Position numbers and translations under genes: made by a program. A model generated the notes under the pieces. The model ran no database searches and was not told the origin of the DNA. It worked only from the letters and a program-made list of their open reading frames with translations. Source: Ecdyonurus torrentis (lineage: Eukaryota; Arthropoda; Insecta; Ephemeroptera; Heptageniidae). From it: a stretch of DNA of 64,000 bases. Location: NCBI GenBank assembly GCA_949318235.1, contig OX439133.1, forward strand, positions 7,258,137 to 7,322,136, given 5' to 3'. The stretch's first letter is position 1. Every line of letters begins with the position of its first letter. Shown in pieces: positions 1 to 34,325 of this stretch.

Positions 1-171
1 AAGGCAAAAAAAAAAAAATAAATAAATCAAGTCAAATGAAAATGATTTTTTAATAACCCAAGGAAAAAAACAAGAACTTATTATTCTGCACATTTTTGTG
101 AATAATTAATTTATAAATTATTATGTTTAATTGTTTTTATATTCTTTTTTGTTGTCTTTTTGTAACAGGAC

Positions 172-483
172 TTAAAGGCGTAGAACGCCTTAAAAAAAGT
201 TGCGTAATATCCTAACAAACCTGAAAATCAACGTTGATTTGGCCGAAGTCATTGATTTGAAATTTATTTTCCATTTACAAAATGCCACTGGCGGTCACTG
301 ACGTCACAACTTGCTGCTTTACGCGCGCGTAAATCGGGCGAGCTGTGACGTCAGTGACCGCCAGTGGCATTTTGTGAATGGAAAATAAATTAGAAATCAA
401 TGACTTCGGCCAAATCAACGTTGATTTTCACGTTTGTTAGGATATTACACAACTTTTTTGTTCAAGGTGTTCTACGCCTTTAA
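172..483. mobile_element. TTAA-flanked foldback MITE, family C, copy 1
   Basis: The two halves are near-perfect reverse complements of about 140 bp each. Termini read TTAAAGGCGTAGAAC and its complement, and the TTAA at both edges fits a piggyBac-type target duplication. Two TGACGTCA palindromes flank a short GC-rich loop. Three further copies lie at 4023, 14803 and 31188. No transposase is present. Confidence 0.8.
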
Positions 484-1021
484 CAGCGGTGTAATAATAT
501 TATTTTCTTTTATAGATTTAAAACACGTATATAATAAAAATGTATCTTCTTTGTCTCATTTAAATTTTCTGACCTCGGTAAATTGCTATTTTAAAAAAGA
601 AAAAATAATAATAATGAAAAAAAAAACTAAGAGGGTGCTCGTGCTAAAAAAAACTAAAAAAAAAAAAAAAAAGGAAATTAAAGGCATCCCTTAATATTCC
701 AGAACAACAGACGTAAAAAATATTTTTGAGTTCAGTTGAGAAAAATGATACTTTGTTAGATATTGAGAAATAAATTTGAGATAAAAATAAAATAAAAACG
801 AACTGTTAAAGTAAAGACCTTGAAAATAAATAAAAGTTAAGTTATGTGTAATTATAATAAAAAAATAAATAATAAAAGAATGATTTCAAAATGTGATAAT
901 GAAAATGTTATCATCGTCATAGATATAACCTAAGGGGTCACTTTGACATTATTTTTAACACTGAAATATAAATCATATTTCAACGGAAGTAAATGTCACA
1001 TGAAACAATGCACATGGATGG
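484..1021. other. AT-rich upstream spacer of the protease homologue
   Basis: No coding signal was seen; the short open frame over 434-694 is low-complexity lysine-rich sequence partly inside the MITE. The stretch leads directly into the TATA box at 1022 and probably contains any proximal regulatory sites, none of which I recognise. Confidence 0.5.
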
Positions 1022-1060
1022 TATATAAATAAGCGTCATCACAAATCATAATTATACGAT
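1022..1060 (+). promoter_or_regulatory. TATA box and start region of the protease homologue
   Basis: TATATAAAT begins at 1022, 48 bp upstream of the ATG at 1070. This implies a very short 5' leader, typical of arthropod genes for small secreted proteins. The exact start site is not certain. Confidence 0.6.
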
Positions 1061-1069
1061 ACTGGAACC

Positions 1070-7675
<6,606 letters not shown>

Positions 7676-7713
7676 TGCTATCGTTAAAACTGTATCAAGT
7701 ATTTATAATATTA

Positions 7714-7719
7714 AATAAA
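7714..7719 (+). terminator. Poly(A) signal of the protease homologue
   Basis: AATAAA 39 bp after the TAA stop at 7673-7675. Confidence 0.7.
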
Positions 7720-7798
7720 TATAGTTTGTTTAAATTGATTTTACATTTTCTTTTTATTGTTTTTTTTTCTCCTCCAACTTTTATTATTATTATTATTA

Positions 7799-7820
7799 TT
7801 ATTTTTACTTATTTATTTAC

Positions 7821-7875
<55 letters not shown>

Positions 7876-7877
7876 TC
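7799..7877. repeat. (TTTA)n microsatellite
   Basis: TTTA repeats between the convergent protease homologue and lectin 1 genes. Confidence 0.95.
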
Positions 7878-7899
7878 CACATACTTCTATAATATAAGT

Positions 7900-8198
7900 T
7901 AATAGGGTGGTTTTATTGATGTTGAAGTCGACGCCATAAGTGAGCGCTAAATAACATGGGCCAGTATGGGACAATAACTCATTTTGAAAGTTTAAAAATA
8001 GTTTGCAATGTCTTTTAGAGCAAAGTTGAATTACTTTTTCAAGTATGCAAGAAAAATAATAATAAAAAAAGGCTAGTTTTCCAAAGAAAATAGCCAAAAA
8101 CTATGTTTGTCCTATGCTGAGCAATGTTTTTCATTGCTCAAGAAGAGCATCGAAAAGCATTTAGAATGCCGTCATGCGCACACACCCTAATATATACT
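7900..8198. mobile_element. Family F MITE between convergent genes
   Basis: Begins ATAGGGTGGTTTTATTGATG and ends GTCATGCGCACACACCCTAA. Includes the CCTATGCTGAGCAATG block. Confidence 0.8.
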
Positions 8199-8354
8199 TG
8201 CAAACAAATTGTGGTGAAAATAATTACTACGCATTAATTTAAGTCCGTGTCTATTACCCATTTAACATAGTAACCAAATATGGTAACAAAAAAGGTATTA
8301 TATATATTTATATATATATAAAAAAACTAAATATGCACATAAATATAATTTTTA

Positions 8355-14478
<6,124 letters not shown>

Positions 14479-14802
14479 AATGTTCAATATATAACAGAAA
14501 ACACAACTGAATTTCAATATTTTTCCTATTTGTGCTCGTATTGATTACATAACGGGAAATGTTTATTTATATAATAATTATTAGAAAAAAAATTCACTTC
14601 CTTTATATTTAAGTGGCAAGGTTGAAATCAACTTTTTGCTATGATAGTTTTTTTTTTGCCTACAGATTTGTTGTACATTTTCAAAAATAAATAAAAACCA
14701 ATAAATAACAAATTTGCATTTACCATCTTAATTTACAAAAATTATTGTAATTGAAAGTATTTCATGTTACTTCACATAGATAATGTGATGATGAGATTCG
14801 TT

Positions 14803-15095
14803 AGATAATATTCTAACGTACCAGAAAATCAACGTTAATTTGGCCGGAGTCATTTACTTTTAATTAATTTCCCTTTCCTAAAATAGTGCGTGCGCAGACT
14901 ATAACGTCACTGTTTTACGCGCACGAAGACCAGGTGTTCTGTGACGTCAGAGTCAACACGCACAATTTTGTAGGTGGAAAATAAATTAGAAATCAATGAC
15001 TCCTACCAAATCAACATTGATTTTTAGGTTTCTTAGGATATTAGATAAGTTGTTTTTTTTTGCTGTTCAAAGTGTTCTACGTTTTCAAATATTTT
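14803..15095. mobile_element. Family C foldback MITE, diverged copy 3
   Basis: Same arms (AAAATCAACGTTAATTTGGC and its complement, GTGACGTCAG in the loop) but eroded termini. Lies upstream of lectin 1. Confidence 0.7.
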
Positions 15096-15692
15096 TACGT
15101 AATATATTTGTATTTACTTTATGTAAAATAAAAAGGTTGTTTTGTTTGTTTGTAATAATAATAAAGAAATTTTATTGAGAGGCCACAAAAAGTATACCCA
15201 CTTACATGATCCTCTGACATTGTTGATTGACGTTTGTTAATTAGCAATTTAATGCTAAATTAACACTTTTTTAACACTGATTTTTCACTTTACTTTCAGT
15301 TTTCTTTATTGATCATAATACCAATTGTAACATAATAATATATATTAACTGATTACAAAAAATATTTATAAAGGTATATAAAATATTTCATTAAATAGTT
15401 TCAGTCATCATCATATAATATTATAAGGAATATATTGTTAAAATATTTATTAAAATTAAAATTTAATTATAGCTAAAAAAACAAACATATATCATATATC
15501 AATCATTTGTACAACATTTTCAAAATTAATATAGTCATACGACAATTTGCTTTTTTTGTTTTATCAGATATATATTTATATTATTATTATAATATATTTT
15601 ATATTTTATTGATTTATTTAGCTACAATACATAACGTATTAAAATAGTGCAAAATGAAGTTATACAACCAGCAAAAAATTTCAAAATAGAAC
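15096..15692. other. AT-rich intergenic spacer
   Basis: Nothing recognisable apart from A/T-rich low-complexity runs. Confidence 0.4.
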
Positions 15693-16109
15693 TTAAAGCC
15701 CTTGTCAACTTACTTTTTTTATCATTTAGAATACTACTAGACTGATAATTACGATACCTTATTATCCACGAATTAGACACCGTTACGTTGATTTTGTATT
15801 TATTTTCGTTTATTTTCCTTTTTGTGGTTATATCACGTATCTGACGTCACAATGTACCGCCGCCAATGACGCAGTCACCGCTCTGGTCACGTGATAAATT
15901 GAAGCCCGTCCCTCAAGTTCTTTACCCCTATCACGGACCCATCGGTACATTGTGACGTCATGCAGATACGTGATATAACCGCAAAAAGGAAAATAAACAG
16001 AAATAAATACAAAATCAACGTGATGGTATCTAATTCATGAATAATAAGGTATGGTAATTATAAGTCTAGTATTCTAAATGATAAAAAAGTAAGTTGACAA
16101 AGGCTTTAA
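15693..16109. mobile_element. TTAA-flanked foldback MITE, family D, copy 1
   Basis: Edges TTAAAGCCCTTGTCAACTTA and its complement with TTAA at both ends. Arms of about 165 bp contain CTGACGTCACAATGTAC. The GC-richer loop includes GGTCACGTGATAAATT. Copy 2 lies at 29909 in the opposite orientation. Confidence 0.8.
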
Positions 16110-16149
16110 CTTTAAAAGCGATAAAAAACAAACCTAAAAAACAAAAAAA

Positions 16150-19100
16150 CATAATTATAATGGGGCATCGGAATTGATTAGAATTGGAAATGGTTAGAAT
16201 CGGAAATGGTTAGAAAAAATAAGAGTGGTGGGGATGAGTTCGATGAGACGACGTCAGTGGTGGGTGGTGTTTTATTTTATAATAATATGGCAACATGGCA
16301 TTGCATTTTATTTATTACATAGTGGAATTGATTAGAATGGGAATTGGTTAGAATCGGCATTGGTTCGAAATATGTTTTTATTTATTTTATTGAGTGGAAT
16401 TGATTAGAATGGGAATTAGTTAGAATCGGAACTGGTTAGAAAGAAATTTTTATTTATTTTATTGAGTGGAATTGATTAGAATGGGAATTGGTTAGAATCG
16501 GAACTGGTTAGAAAAATATTTTTATTTATTTTGTTGAGTGGAATTGATTAGAATGGGAATTGGTTAGAATCGGAATTGGTTAGAAAGATATTTTCATTTT
16601 TTTTATTGAGTGGAATTGATTAGAATGGGAATTGGTTAGAATCGGAACTGGTTAGAAAAATATTTTTATTTATTTTGTTGAGTGGAATTGATTAGAATGG
16701 GAATTGGTTAGAATCGGAATTGGTTAGAAAGATATTTTCATTTTTTTTATTGAGTGGAATTGATTAGAATGGGAATTGGTTAGAATGGGAATTGGTTAGA
16801 AAAATATTTTTGTTTATTTTATTGAGTGGAATTGGTTAGAAGGATATGTTATTTACGCGCGTCTTATTTAAAACTTTAATTAATCGTTATCTACTGTATT
16901 GTTTGCTATTTAAAAGCATCAAACTATTATTCAGAATATAACTACAGAATTTAAGCATACATATTAAAGCCAACGCCATGTTGGATCAATCAATATTATA
17001 CGCCGCATAGGAAAATGACTCGTTTTGCCAGTTCAAAAATAGTAAACAATATTTTTGAGAGCATTATTGCTGTTAATAGGATAAATTAGAATCTCAGATA
17101 TGCGAGAAAAATAATAATAACAGAATATTGACCGTTTTTACAAATAAAAGTGCAAAAACTGAAGTTTGTCCTATGCTGAGCAATGTTGTTCATTGATCCA
17201 GTATGGCGTCGAAGCGCAATCAGTATGACGTCATGCGAAAACTTACTATGTAATCTATTTTTATCGCTTAATTTTATTGCTGAGGGCTGAGGCTGTGCTG
17301 TAGAAACTTAGACTTTAAGTAAATTTAGGGCACATAGTATTGTGTATTTTCTGTAAAATATATTCTTTCATGCAAACGCCGCATCATACATTTTTTTCTT
17401 CACTTTATGCTTTATAAATTAATTATACAGTGGGTAATAAATTGGTTATATTTTGTAATGTGTTTTCAAATGAATTTCAAAGGTTTGTACCGTCAACGTA
17501 ACTTGTTAGTATAAATGTTATTTCTTCAGTGGGAAACAGTTCAGTTAGCTCTCCATATCTTAAATAACATTGTATTGTATACATATAACAAATTTATTCT
17601 TAAAAACGTCTTATAAGTAATTTTTAGCTACTTTTCTACGTGTAGACTTACGATAAAAAAAAATAAATTTTACTTGTTACAAAAATAAGAGTGAAATAAA
17701 TAGGTTCATAGGAGCGTAGCCAGGATTTACACTGGTACGGTGGGGGGTTGGTCGGGTACAGCAAACGCTGAAAGAGCCACATAAGTTTATGATGTGCATA
17801 AGATACACTCCCCCTTTTGGGAGCGTGGGGTATATTTCCGTGTCTTTTTTTGGCTGCAAGAATAGAAAATTGAGGGTTTTCAGCAAATTTGTTCTCTTTT
17901 ATTTATTTTTTTTTATTTATTATAGGCCAAATTATTATTATACATAAGTATAGTATAGTCAAATTCTTTAAAGATAACAAATTATTATGAAAATATTTAT
18001 TACAATTATATTAAAAAGAGTTTGTTATGAGCAGATAACTTTTTTTCTGTGTTCTCTACATGGACAACATAAATTACGTAATTTAAGATGCACTTATTTT
18101 AAATTCATAAATATGTTGTTACTTTAGAACTGGGGGAAAAAAGCTATGAAACATAAAAGAACCAACTTGCATATTATTCAATGCAATAAATTACGATATT
18201 ATTGCTAAAATGGGCTAGCATAATATTTTATTTTTTTACCAAGTACATTTTTTTATTATTTTTTTTTCTACTTTAATATACTATTTAATAATTAAAAGCA
18301 ACATAGTACCCACTGATTCTGATTAATTACTGTTATTAAAAAAAGCATCTAAAAAAAAGAGCAAAATATATATTTATAATATTATAATGATAACAATTAT
18401 TATTGCATTATTTGTCATTTGCATGGAAGATTATATTTTACAAAACACACACAATTATTTGTCACCTAGGGCACAAAAAATTGTTTGGAACTAAGTGTTG
18501 CTTTCAGCTTTTGCTGTAACCGACCAACCTCCCACCGTCCCAGTGTAAATCCAGGCTACGCTCCTGAACCTTACACCTTTATTTTTGTAACAAGTTAAAT
18601 TTATTATTTTTTTATCGTAAGTCTACACGTAGAAAAGTAGCTAAAAATTACTTATTAGACGTTTTTAAGAATAAATTTGTTATATGTATACAATGTAATG
18701 TTATTTTTGATATGGAGAGCTAACTGAACTGTTTCCCACTGAAGAAATAACATTTATACTAACAAGTTACGTTGACGGTTCAAACCTTTGAAATTCAGTT
18801 GTTAGTTTGTACTGAAGAGTTACATCTATGTAACTGAATAATTTGTAGAATTTTTGTTTCCCGTGAAGGAAAAAAAAAATATTACAAAATATAACCAATT
18901 TATTACCCACTGTATAATTAATATATAAAGTGAAGAAAAAAATGTATGATGCGGCGTTTGCATGAAAGAATATATTTTACAGAAAACACACAATACTATG
19001 TGCCCTAAATTTACTTAAAGTCTAAATTTCTACAGCACAGCCTCAACCCTCAGCAATAAAATTAAGCGATAAAAATATATTACAGAGTAAGTTTTCGCAT

Positions 19101-20248
19101 GACGTCATACTGATTGCGCTTCGACGCCATACTGGATCAATGAACAACATTGCTCAGCATAGGACAAACTTCAGTTTTTGCACTTTTATTTGTAAAAACA
19201 GTCAATATTCTGTTATTATTATTTTTCTCGCATATCTGAGATTCTAATTTATCCTAATAACAGCAATAATGCTCTCAAAAATATTGTTTACTATTTTTGA
19301 ACTGGCAAAACGAGTCATTTTCCTATGCGGCGTATAATATTGATTGATCCAACATGGCGTTGGCTTTAATATGTATGCTTAAATTCTGTAGTTATATTCT
19401 GAATAATAGTTTGATGCTTTTAAATAGCAAACAATACAGTAGATAACGATTAATTAAAGTTTTAAATAAGACGCGCGTAAATAACATATCCTTCTAACCA
19501 ATTCCACTCAATAAAATAAACAAAAATATTTTTCTAACCAATTCCCATTCTAACCAATTCCCATTCTAATCAATTCCACTCAATAAAAAAAATGAAAATA
19601 TCTTTCTAACCAATTCCGATTCTAACCAATTCCCATTCTAATCAATTCCACTCAACAAAATAAATAAAAATATTTTTCTAACCAGTTCCGATTCTAACCA
19701 ATTCCCATTCTAATCAATTCCACTCAATAAAATAATTAAAAATTTCTTTCTAACCAGTTCCGATTCTAACCAATTCCCATTCTAATCAATTCCACTCAAA
19801 AAATAAATAAAAATTTCTTTCTAACCAGTTCCGATTCTAACCAATTCCCATTCTAATCAATTCCACTCAATAAAATAAATAAAAATTTCTTTCTAACCAG
19901 TTCCGATTCTAACCAATTCCCATTCTAATCAATTCCACTCAATAAAATAAATGAAAATTTCTTTCTAACTAGTTCCGATTCTAACCAATTCCCATTCTAA
20001 TCAATTCCACTCAATAAAATAAATAAAAACATATTTCGAACCAATGCCGATTCTAACCAATTCCCATTCTAATCAATTCCACTATGTAATAAATAAAATG
20101 CAATGCCATGTTGCCATATTATTATAAAATAAAACACCCCCACCACTGACGTCGTCTCATCGAACTCATCCCCACCACTCTTATTTTTTCTAACCATTTC
20201 CGATTCTAACCATTTCCAATTCTAATCAATTCCTGTGACCCATTATAA

Positions 20249-20253
<5 letters not shown>
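16150..20253. mobile_element. 4.1-kb foldback palindrome with tandem-repeat ends and hAT-like core
   Basis: The left arm (16150 to about 17773) and right arm (about 18508 to 20253) are reverse complements with few mismatches. Outermost is CATAATTATAATGGG. Next come about seven units of a 72-bp repeat (GGAATTGATTAGAATGGG core), then unique sequence, then a family F MITE in each arm (about 16968-17255 and 19075-19365). The core is bounded by AGGAGCGTAGCCAGGATTTA inverted repeats. The right arm has about 80 bp extra near 18795. Long inverted repeats built of tandem subrepeats resemble Foldback/Galileo-type transposons, but no transposase was seen. The right edge contains the stop codon of lectin 2 (20251-20249). 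Confidence 0.8.
17709..18567. mobile_element. TIR element forming the palindrome core
   Basis: Ends AGGAGCGTAGCCAGGATTTA and TAAATCCAGGCTACGCTCCT. About 860 bp with an AT-rich interior and no coding frame. The terminal style resembles hAT elements. Confidence 0.5.
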
Positions 20254-29142
<8,889 letters not shown>

Positions 29143-29149
29143 TTTCTCA

Positions 29150-29178
29150 ACTAAACTGATAGGAAATTTATAATACTG
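29150..29178 (-). promoter_or_regulatory. Core promoter of lectin 2
   Basis: On the minus strand ATTATAAAT is followed about 15-20 bp later by TATCAGTTTAG, an arthropod-type initiator, just upstream of the ATG at 29142. Confidence 0.65.
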
Positions 29179-29269
29179 TATTTTTTATTATTCGGAAATG
29201 ATATAAATAATGTAATATAGCAGCAAAAACTATTTCCGGAGTATAGAACAAGTTTTTTTTTTTAAATAT

Positions 29270-29270
<1 letters not shown>

Positions 29271-29336
<66 letters not shown>

Positions 29337-29373
29337 GGCATAAAGGTGGATAAATTAATCAATTCATAATTTA

Positions 29374-29416
<43 letters not shown>

Positions 29417-29469
29417 GTAAATAAATAAATAGATAAATAAATAAGTAAATAAATAAATAAATAAAAAAA

Positions 29470-29528
<59 letters not shown>

Positions 29529-29530
29529 AA
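29271..29530. repeat. (AT)n then (AAAT)n microsatellites
   Basis: AT run at 29271-29332 and AAAT run at about 29375-29530 in the lectin 2 upstream region. Confidence 0.95.
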
Positions 29531-29825
29531 TATTACTGTCATTTGTGTACTATACTTAAATCTTATATTAAAAAAAGAAAAAAAAATCTAAAGAAATATT
29601 TTTAGTGCCATATCACATCATATGGATCCATGCTGGCGGTGAATTTGTTTTGAGATATTTAAATATACAAATAAAATTAAAATCACATGTAAAACAAAAG
29701 CACAACACAAATTATTTCTAAACTTTCAATAATATATAAATTAACTTGATATTTGTTACACGACGTCCGGTATTCAATTCAAATTATTATTATTATTGAA
29801 GTTTTAATGTAAATAAATATTAAGG

Positions 29826-30565
29826 CAGTATAGGGTACCGATCGTCGGCCATTAGACTCAAACTTTATCGTCAAAAAAATATAAAATTTTGCACAATAAT
29901 ACTTCAGCTTAAACCCCTTGTCAACTTACTTTTTTTTCATTTAGAATACTAGACTGATAATTACCATACCTAAATATCCATGAATTAGACACCATCACGT
30001 TGATTTTGTATTTATTTTCGTTTATTTTCCTTTTGCGGTTGTATCTCGTATTTGACGTCACAATGTACTGATGGGGCCGTGATAGGGGTAAAGAACTTAA
30101 GGCAGGGGATTAAATTTATCACGTGACCAGAGCGGTGACTGTGATTGGCGGTGGTACAATGTGACGTCAGATACGTGATATAACCGCAAAAAGGAAAATA
30201 AACGGAAAAAAAATACAAAATTAACGTGTTGGTGTCTAATTCATGGACAATTAATATTAAGGTATGGTAATTATCAGTCTAGTATTGTGAATGATAAAAA
30301 AGTAAGTTGGCAAGGGCTTTAAGACAATTTCAAATATATAAAAATTTGGGGGAGTCGATACACTGTGCAAATTAATTTTATATGATATTTTGAAATTTTA
30401 AACACATAAATAAGGCCAAATGTTAATTTCAATTAATTAATTTTTTTTTTCGGGACGGTCAAACATCTTGAAATTTTTATCACGGCTAGGTGTGACCCTT
30501 AGCTACACAATAACACCAAATTTATACTTCTAGTTGTTGAGATGTAAGGTCGGTTCCCTACTCCC
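29826..30565. mobile_element. Family E element split by a family D insertion
   Basis: Outer parts match 12336-12577 in reverse orientation: GGCCATTAGACTCAAACTTT on the left, CACGGCTAGGTGTGACC and TCCCTACTCCC on the right. Positions 29909-30322 are the inserted family D copy. Confidence 0.7.
29909..30322. mobile_element. Family D foldback MITE, copy 2
   Basis: TTAA at both edges. Its loop is inverted relative to 15693-16109. Inserted in a family E element. Confidence 0.8.
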
Positions 30566-30985
30566 TTAAATGCTCTAAAAAATTTAAAACACTAATTTTA
30601 TAAAAATAGTATATTTATGCATAATGTAAACATCAGGATATATATCAGAAATTTTTCAAAAAATGATAAATAAAAAATAAATGCATAATATATTAATAAT
30701 TATCCAAAATTTAACAATAAAAAAATATATAGTCAATTTATTTTTGCAATATTTATACGCGATAGCTTTATTATATTTTAATATTATGCATTTTTAATAC
30801 CATATATATATATAGAGCATTGGCATTTAAAAATACGTATTGGTATATAATTTAATAAAAATATAATATTTTATATTAATATAAAATATGAAAGCAAAAT
30901 ATTACGTGTGCGTACACATGCATGTCACAAAAGATGACTGATTTGATAAAGAACTCTGATAAGAAGAAAGTTAAGATAAGAAAGT
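30566..30985. other. Upstream region of the Kazal gene
   Basis: AT-rich, with no repeat or gene recognised. Confidence 0.4.
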
Positions 30986-30986
30986 G

Positions 30987-31015
30987 TATAAAGAATATCT
31001 AAAGGCCACGTCAGT
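30987..31015 (+). promoter_or_regulatory. Core promoter of the Kazal gene
   Basis: TATAAAG at 30987 and TCAGT at 31011-31015, about 25 bp apart, with the ATG at 31033. Confidence 0.75.
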
Positions 31016-31032
31016 CTCAAACGTTTATCAAA

Positions 31033-33109
31033 ATGAGGTGCATCATTATCTTAGCACTTGGTAAGATTTATTATTTACTTAAAGTTATTATTTATTATTT
31101 TTAATTATAAATATGAATAAAGTGATATTATTACATTATAATAGCATATGATTTGATTTTATGTTGTGTTTTTTTTATATATTATATTTAAAGGCGTAGA
31201 ACACCTTGAACAAAAAAGTTGTGTAATATCCTAACAAACCTGAAAATCAACGTTGATTTGGCCGAAGTCATTGATTTCTAATTTATTTTCCATTCACAAA
31301 ATGCCACTGCCGGTCACTGACGTCACAGCTTGCTTGTTTTACGCGCGCGTAAACCTGGTGAACTGTGACGTCAGTAACCGGCAGTGGCATTTTGTGAATG
31401 GAAAATAAATTAGGAATCAATGACTTGAATCAACGTTGATTTTCAGGTTTGTTAGGACATTACACAACTTTTTCGTTCAAAGTGTTCTACGCCTTTAATA
31501 TAAAAGTTAGTTGATTTAGTTAATTTTAGGGTTTTTGCGCATGACGACATATTTAATGCGCTTGAAGGCCATACTGGAGTAGTGAATAACATATTGCTCA
31601 GCATAGGACAAACTTTGTTTTAGACAATTTTCTTTGGGAAATCATTTAATTTTTTGTTATTGTTATTTTTCACACATACTTGGAGATTTAATTCAACATA
31701 TATATTTACAGCATCAACGTTCTCAAAAATAATGCATAGTGTTTTTAAACTGGCAAAATGAGTTATTAGATTTTTAAATCCTTTTTTTTTTATAAGATGA
31801 AGGCGTCACCTGAAAGGAATTTTTTTAATGATAGTACCTATATACTAAATAATAATTTGATTGTATTTTAATTACATAATTTCAGGGTTACTAGCTTTAA
31901 GTAATTGTGACGATCTACCTGAGCTACCACCCCATTCTGAAGATTGTCCTAGGATATGTACCATGCAAAATCAACCATTATGTGCACAAAATTCTGCGGG
32001 AGATTTTAAGGATTTTAAAAGTCCTTGTTATCTTAAGGGACATAACTGTCAAAAAAATGATGGTAAATATTTCTTATATATTTTAAACCTTTAAATTAAA
32101 TAAATTATATCCTTTTTGTTTGTATAAATAATTAAAAATAACTATATGTATTTGCTAAATTTTATGAACTTTTTTAAAGCACTGTATTAATACTTCAATT
32201 AATTAATTAATAATATAATTATAGTAATTAACGCTTCCTATATTTTTTTAAATATAAATTACATGTGTATCTGATGATATACTGTTGAATATTTTATCTA
32301 TAAATAAAAATAATACTAAACGTAAAGTTAATAAATATAATTATAATATAAATAATTTTAATTGCAACTAATATATGATCACAAAATGTGCAATATTTTC
32401 AATGAGGAAGGTGAATTGAATATATATATTTTTTTTTAGTTTATGATATTTTTGGAAGGAGCTTTAAAAAATTTTGAGGCGTTATTTTTTCTTAGGACGA
32501 TTGGAGCATGCGAAGTATTTTAATTATTTTTTTTTTGAAAATCGGCCTAAAAAGCCTGTGACGTCATCAGTCCACTTTTTTCTCGACAAATGCTAATCGT
32601 TCGAGGTTCAGTATTTAATGAAATCAGCTCGTCCTCAGGATTTCAAAAAACTGCGGCTACTGAACTTTCTACGGTCAATACTTTCCGAAATAAATGCTTG
32701 ATTGATGACGTCACAGGTGTTTTAGGTCGATTTTCACAAATTAACTAACAATACTTCCCATGCACCAATCATTCTAAGAAAAAATAACGCCTGAATAATT
32801 TTTAACGCTCTTTTCAAAAATGTCATAAAAAGTGGGGGTTAAAAAATTCACCTTCCTCATTGTTTTGTAATATATCCTGATAACATGCATGCAGTGTTCT
32901 ACATTGTAAATCATTAAAGTTCCAATAAATTAAAAGTATTGCATTTTAGATTTAGTCAACTACTGCTTCACGAAACTGGCCTGTTTTATTAGGATAACAA
33001 AAACACCTCCCCCCCCCCACACGATTAATATGTACAATATATATTTTCTTTTTTTGTTTTAGATTACGTACAATTATATGAAGGCAATTGCAGGAAAACT
33101 GAGTTATAA
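31033..33109 (+). CDS. Small secreted Kazal-like protease inhibitor
   Basis: Three exons (31033-31060, 31886-32062, 33063-33109) give 83 residues. The signal peptide MRCIIILALGLLALSNC spans the first intron. The mature part has six cysteines in Kazal-like order: EDCPRICTMQNQPLCAQN, then SPCYLKGHNC, then a last Cys in EGNC encoded by exon 3. The PxCA..S...F....C..K core fits non-classical arthropod Kazal domains; such domains block serine proteases by occupying the active site. The target is unknown; the nearest protease-family gene in the window is inactive. Intron 1 holds family C and F MITEs and intron 2 a 463-bp foldback. An AATAAA at 33145 provides the poly(A) signal. The terminal exon is repeated twice downstream as dead copies. 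Confidence 0.85.
31188..31498. mobile_element. Family C foldback MITE, copy 4
   Basis: TTAAAGGCGTAGAACACC to its complement, with TTAA at both edges. In intron 1 of the Kazal gene. Confidence 0.85.
31528..31778. mobile_element. Family F MITE, partial
   Basis: Contains CGCTTGAAGGCCATACTGGA, TTGCTCAGCATAGGACAAAC and AAACTGGCAAAATGAG. Its end is lost. Confidence 0.7.
32400..32862. mobile_element. Foldback element in Kazal intron 2
   Basis: Ends CAATGAGGAAGGTGAATT and ATTCACCTTCCTCATTG. Inner arms carry GTGACGTCATCAG and GATGACGTCACAGG. About 463 bp. Confidence 0.75.
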
Positions 33110-33144
33110 AATATTTTCATTTATACATTTTATATTATGCATTA

Positions 33145-33150
33145 AATAAA
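33145..33150 (+). terminator. Poly(A) signal of the Kazal gene
   Basis: AATAAA 36 bp downstream of the stop. Confidence 0.7.
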
Positions 33151-34029
33151 TCAAATGATAGCCTCTATAAAGTTGTTTTTTTTTATTTATTTTTTACGAA
33201 ATATATGAACAAATTTATTTTCATTTTTAAAAATTATTTTTATATTTATAGATATATAAATATCGCGCAGATTTTATTCAATTATATATCTATATAATTA
33301 CCTATAGGTAAATTATGTCCACATACAAAATAAATTATATAGACTTAATATTTTAAAAGATATCTATAAAAACATAAATGCTTTTTACAAACCCAGTATG
33401 AAATTAATAATAATTATGAATTAGCAATAATTAGTAATGGAAATATATGTAGAAAGAAATTAAACACTGATCAAATGTAAAAATCAATGCTTATCTTATA
33501 ACATAACATCGCTTGTAGAATTTTTTTTTTCTAATAGTTATTATATATTATATTATTTATTTTAGATAAATTATATTATCCAAGGTTTTTTTTTCTCTCT
33601 CTTTTCTTTTCTTTCTATATACAGTTTCTACTAATTATATTATTTCTATTATTATTAATTATTATTTGCAGTTATTGCCGCTATCAAAATTTGTATTTTC
33701 TTTTATGCTTTTTTTGAATAAAGATGATTATTTATTTGTTTGTTTATTTATTTATAAGAAAGTGATTTAATAACGCCTTACAAAGACTGTTTTATGCAAC
33801 TGTTTCAACATGCAAGCTAGGCCAGTTGCATATCTTACAAGGCGCTCACTTCAGTCGCTTCAGTTTCATTAAAATAATTATTAGCAAAGAAATTTGGTGG
33901 TCTGTTATTAACGGTATAATATAACCACTTTCTATTTAATTCAAATCAAACTTCAAATAATAACACAATTTTACACAAAATCAAATTTTGGAATAATTAT
34001 TTATAAATTTTTGAAAATCGCGGGTATGA

Positions 34030-34199
34030 TTTACGCTCATCAACTTTTTCCGCAATTGGTCACGTGATGTAAACAAACTTTTTCCCGCCCGCTGCTGCAT
34101 TTTTGTTATTATTGTTAAATGTGTTAAATGTTGACTATTTTTATATTTTTCTCTCTTTTCCTTTCATAATTCTAACTATACTGTTGTTTTAAAACAAAG
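34030..34199 (+). promoter_or_regulatory. Promoter and non-coding first exon of ZAD gene 1
   Basis: GGTCACGTGATGTAAACAAA (a CACGTG E-box) is followed about 110 bp later by TTGTTTTAAAACAAAG and a donor GTAAGATATT at 34200. The same block precedes ZAD gene 3 at 56430-56556. Conservation between copies about 22 kb apart suggests a shared promoter and 5' UTR exon. Confidence 0.5.
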
Positions 34200-34325
34200 G
34201 TAAGATATTTGTTAATCTTATTAAATAATAAAACAATTATTTATACAATTTCTAGACTATTAAAAAATATGTTGCTTTTATGGCCAGCAATGTGTATGTA
34301 TGTATGTATCTGGTATGTACATATT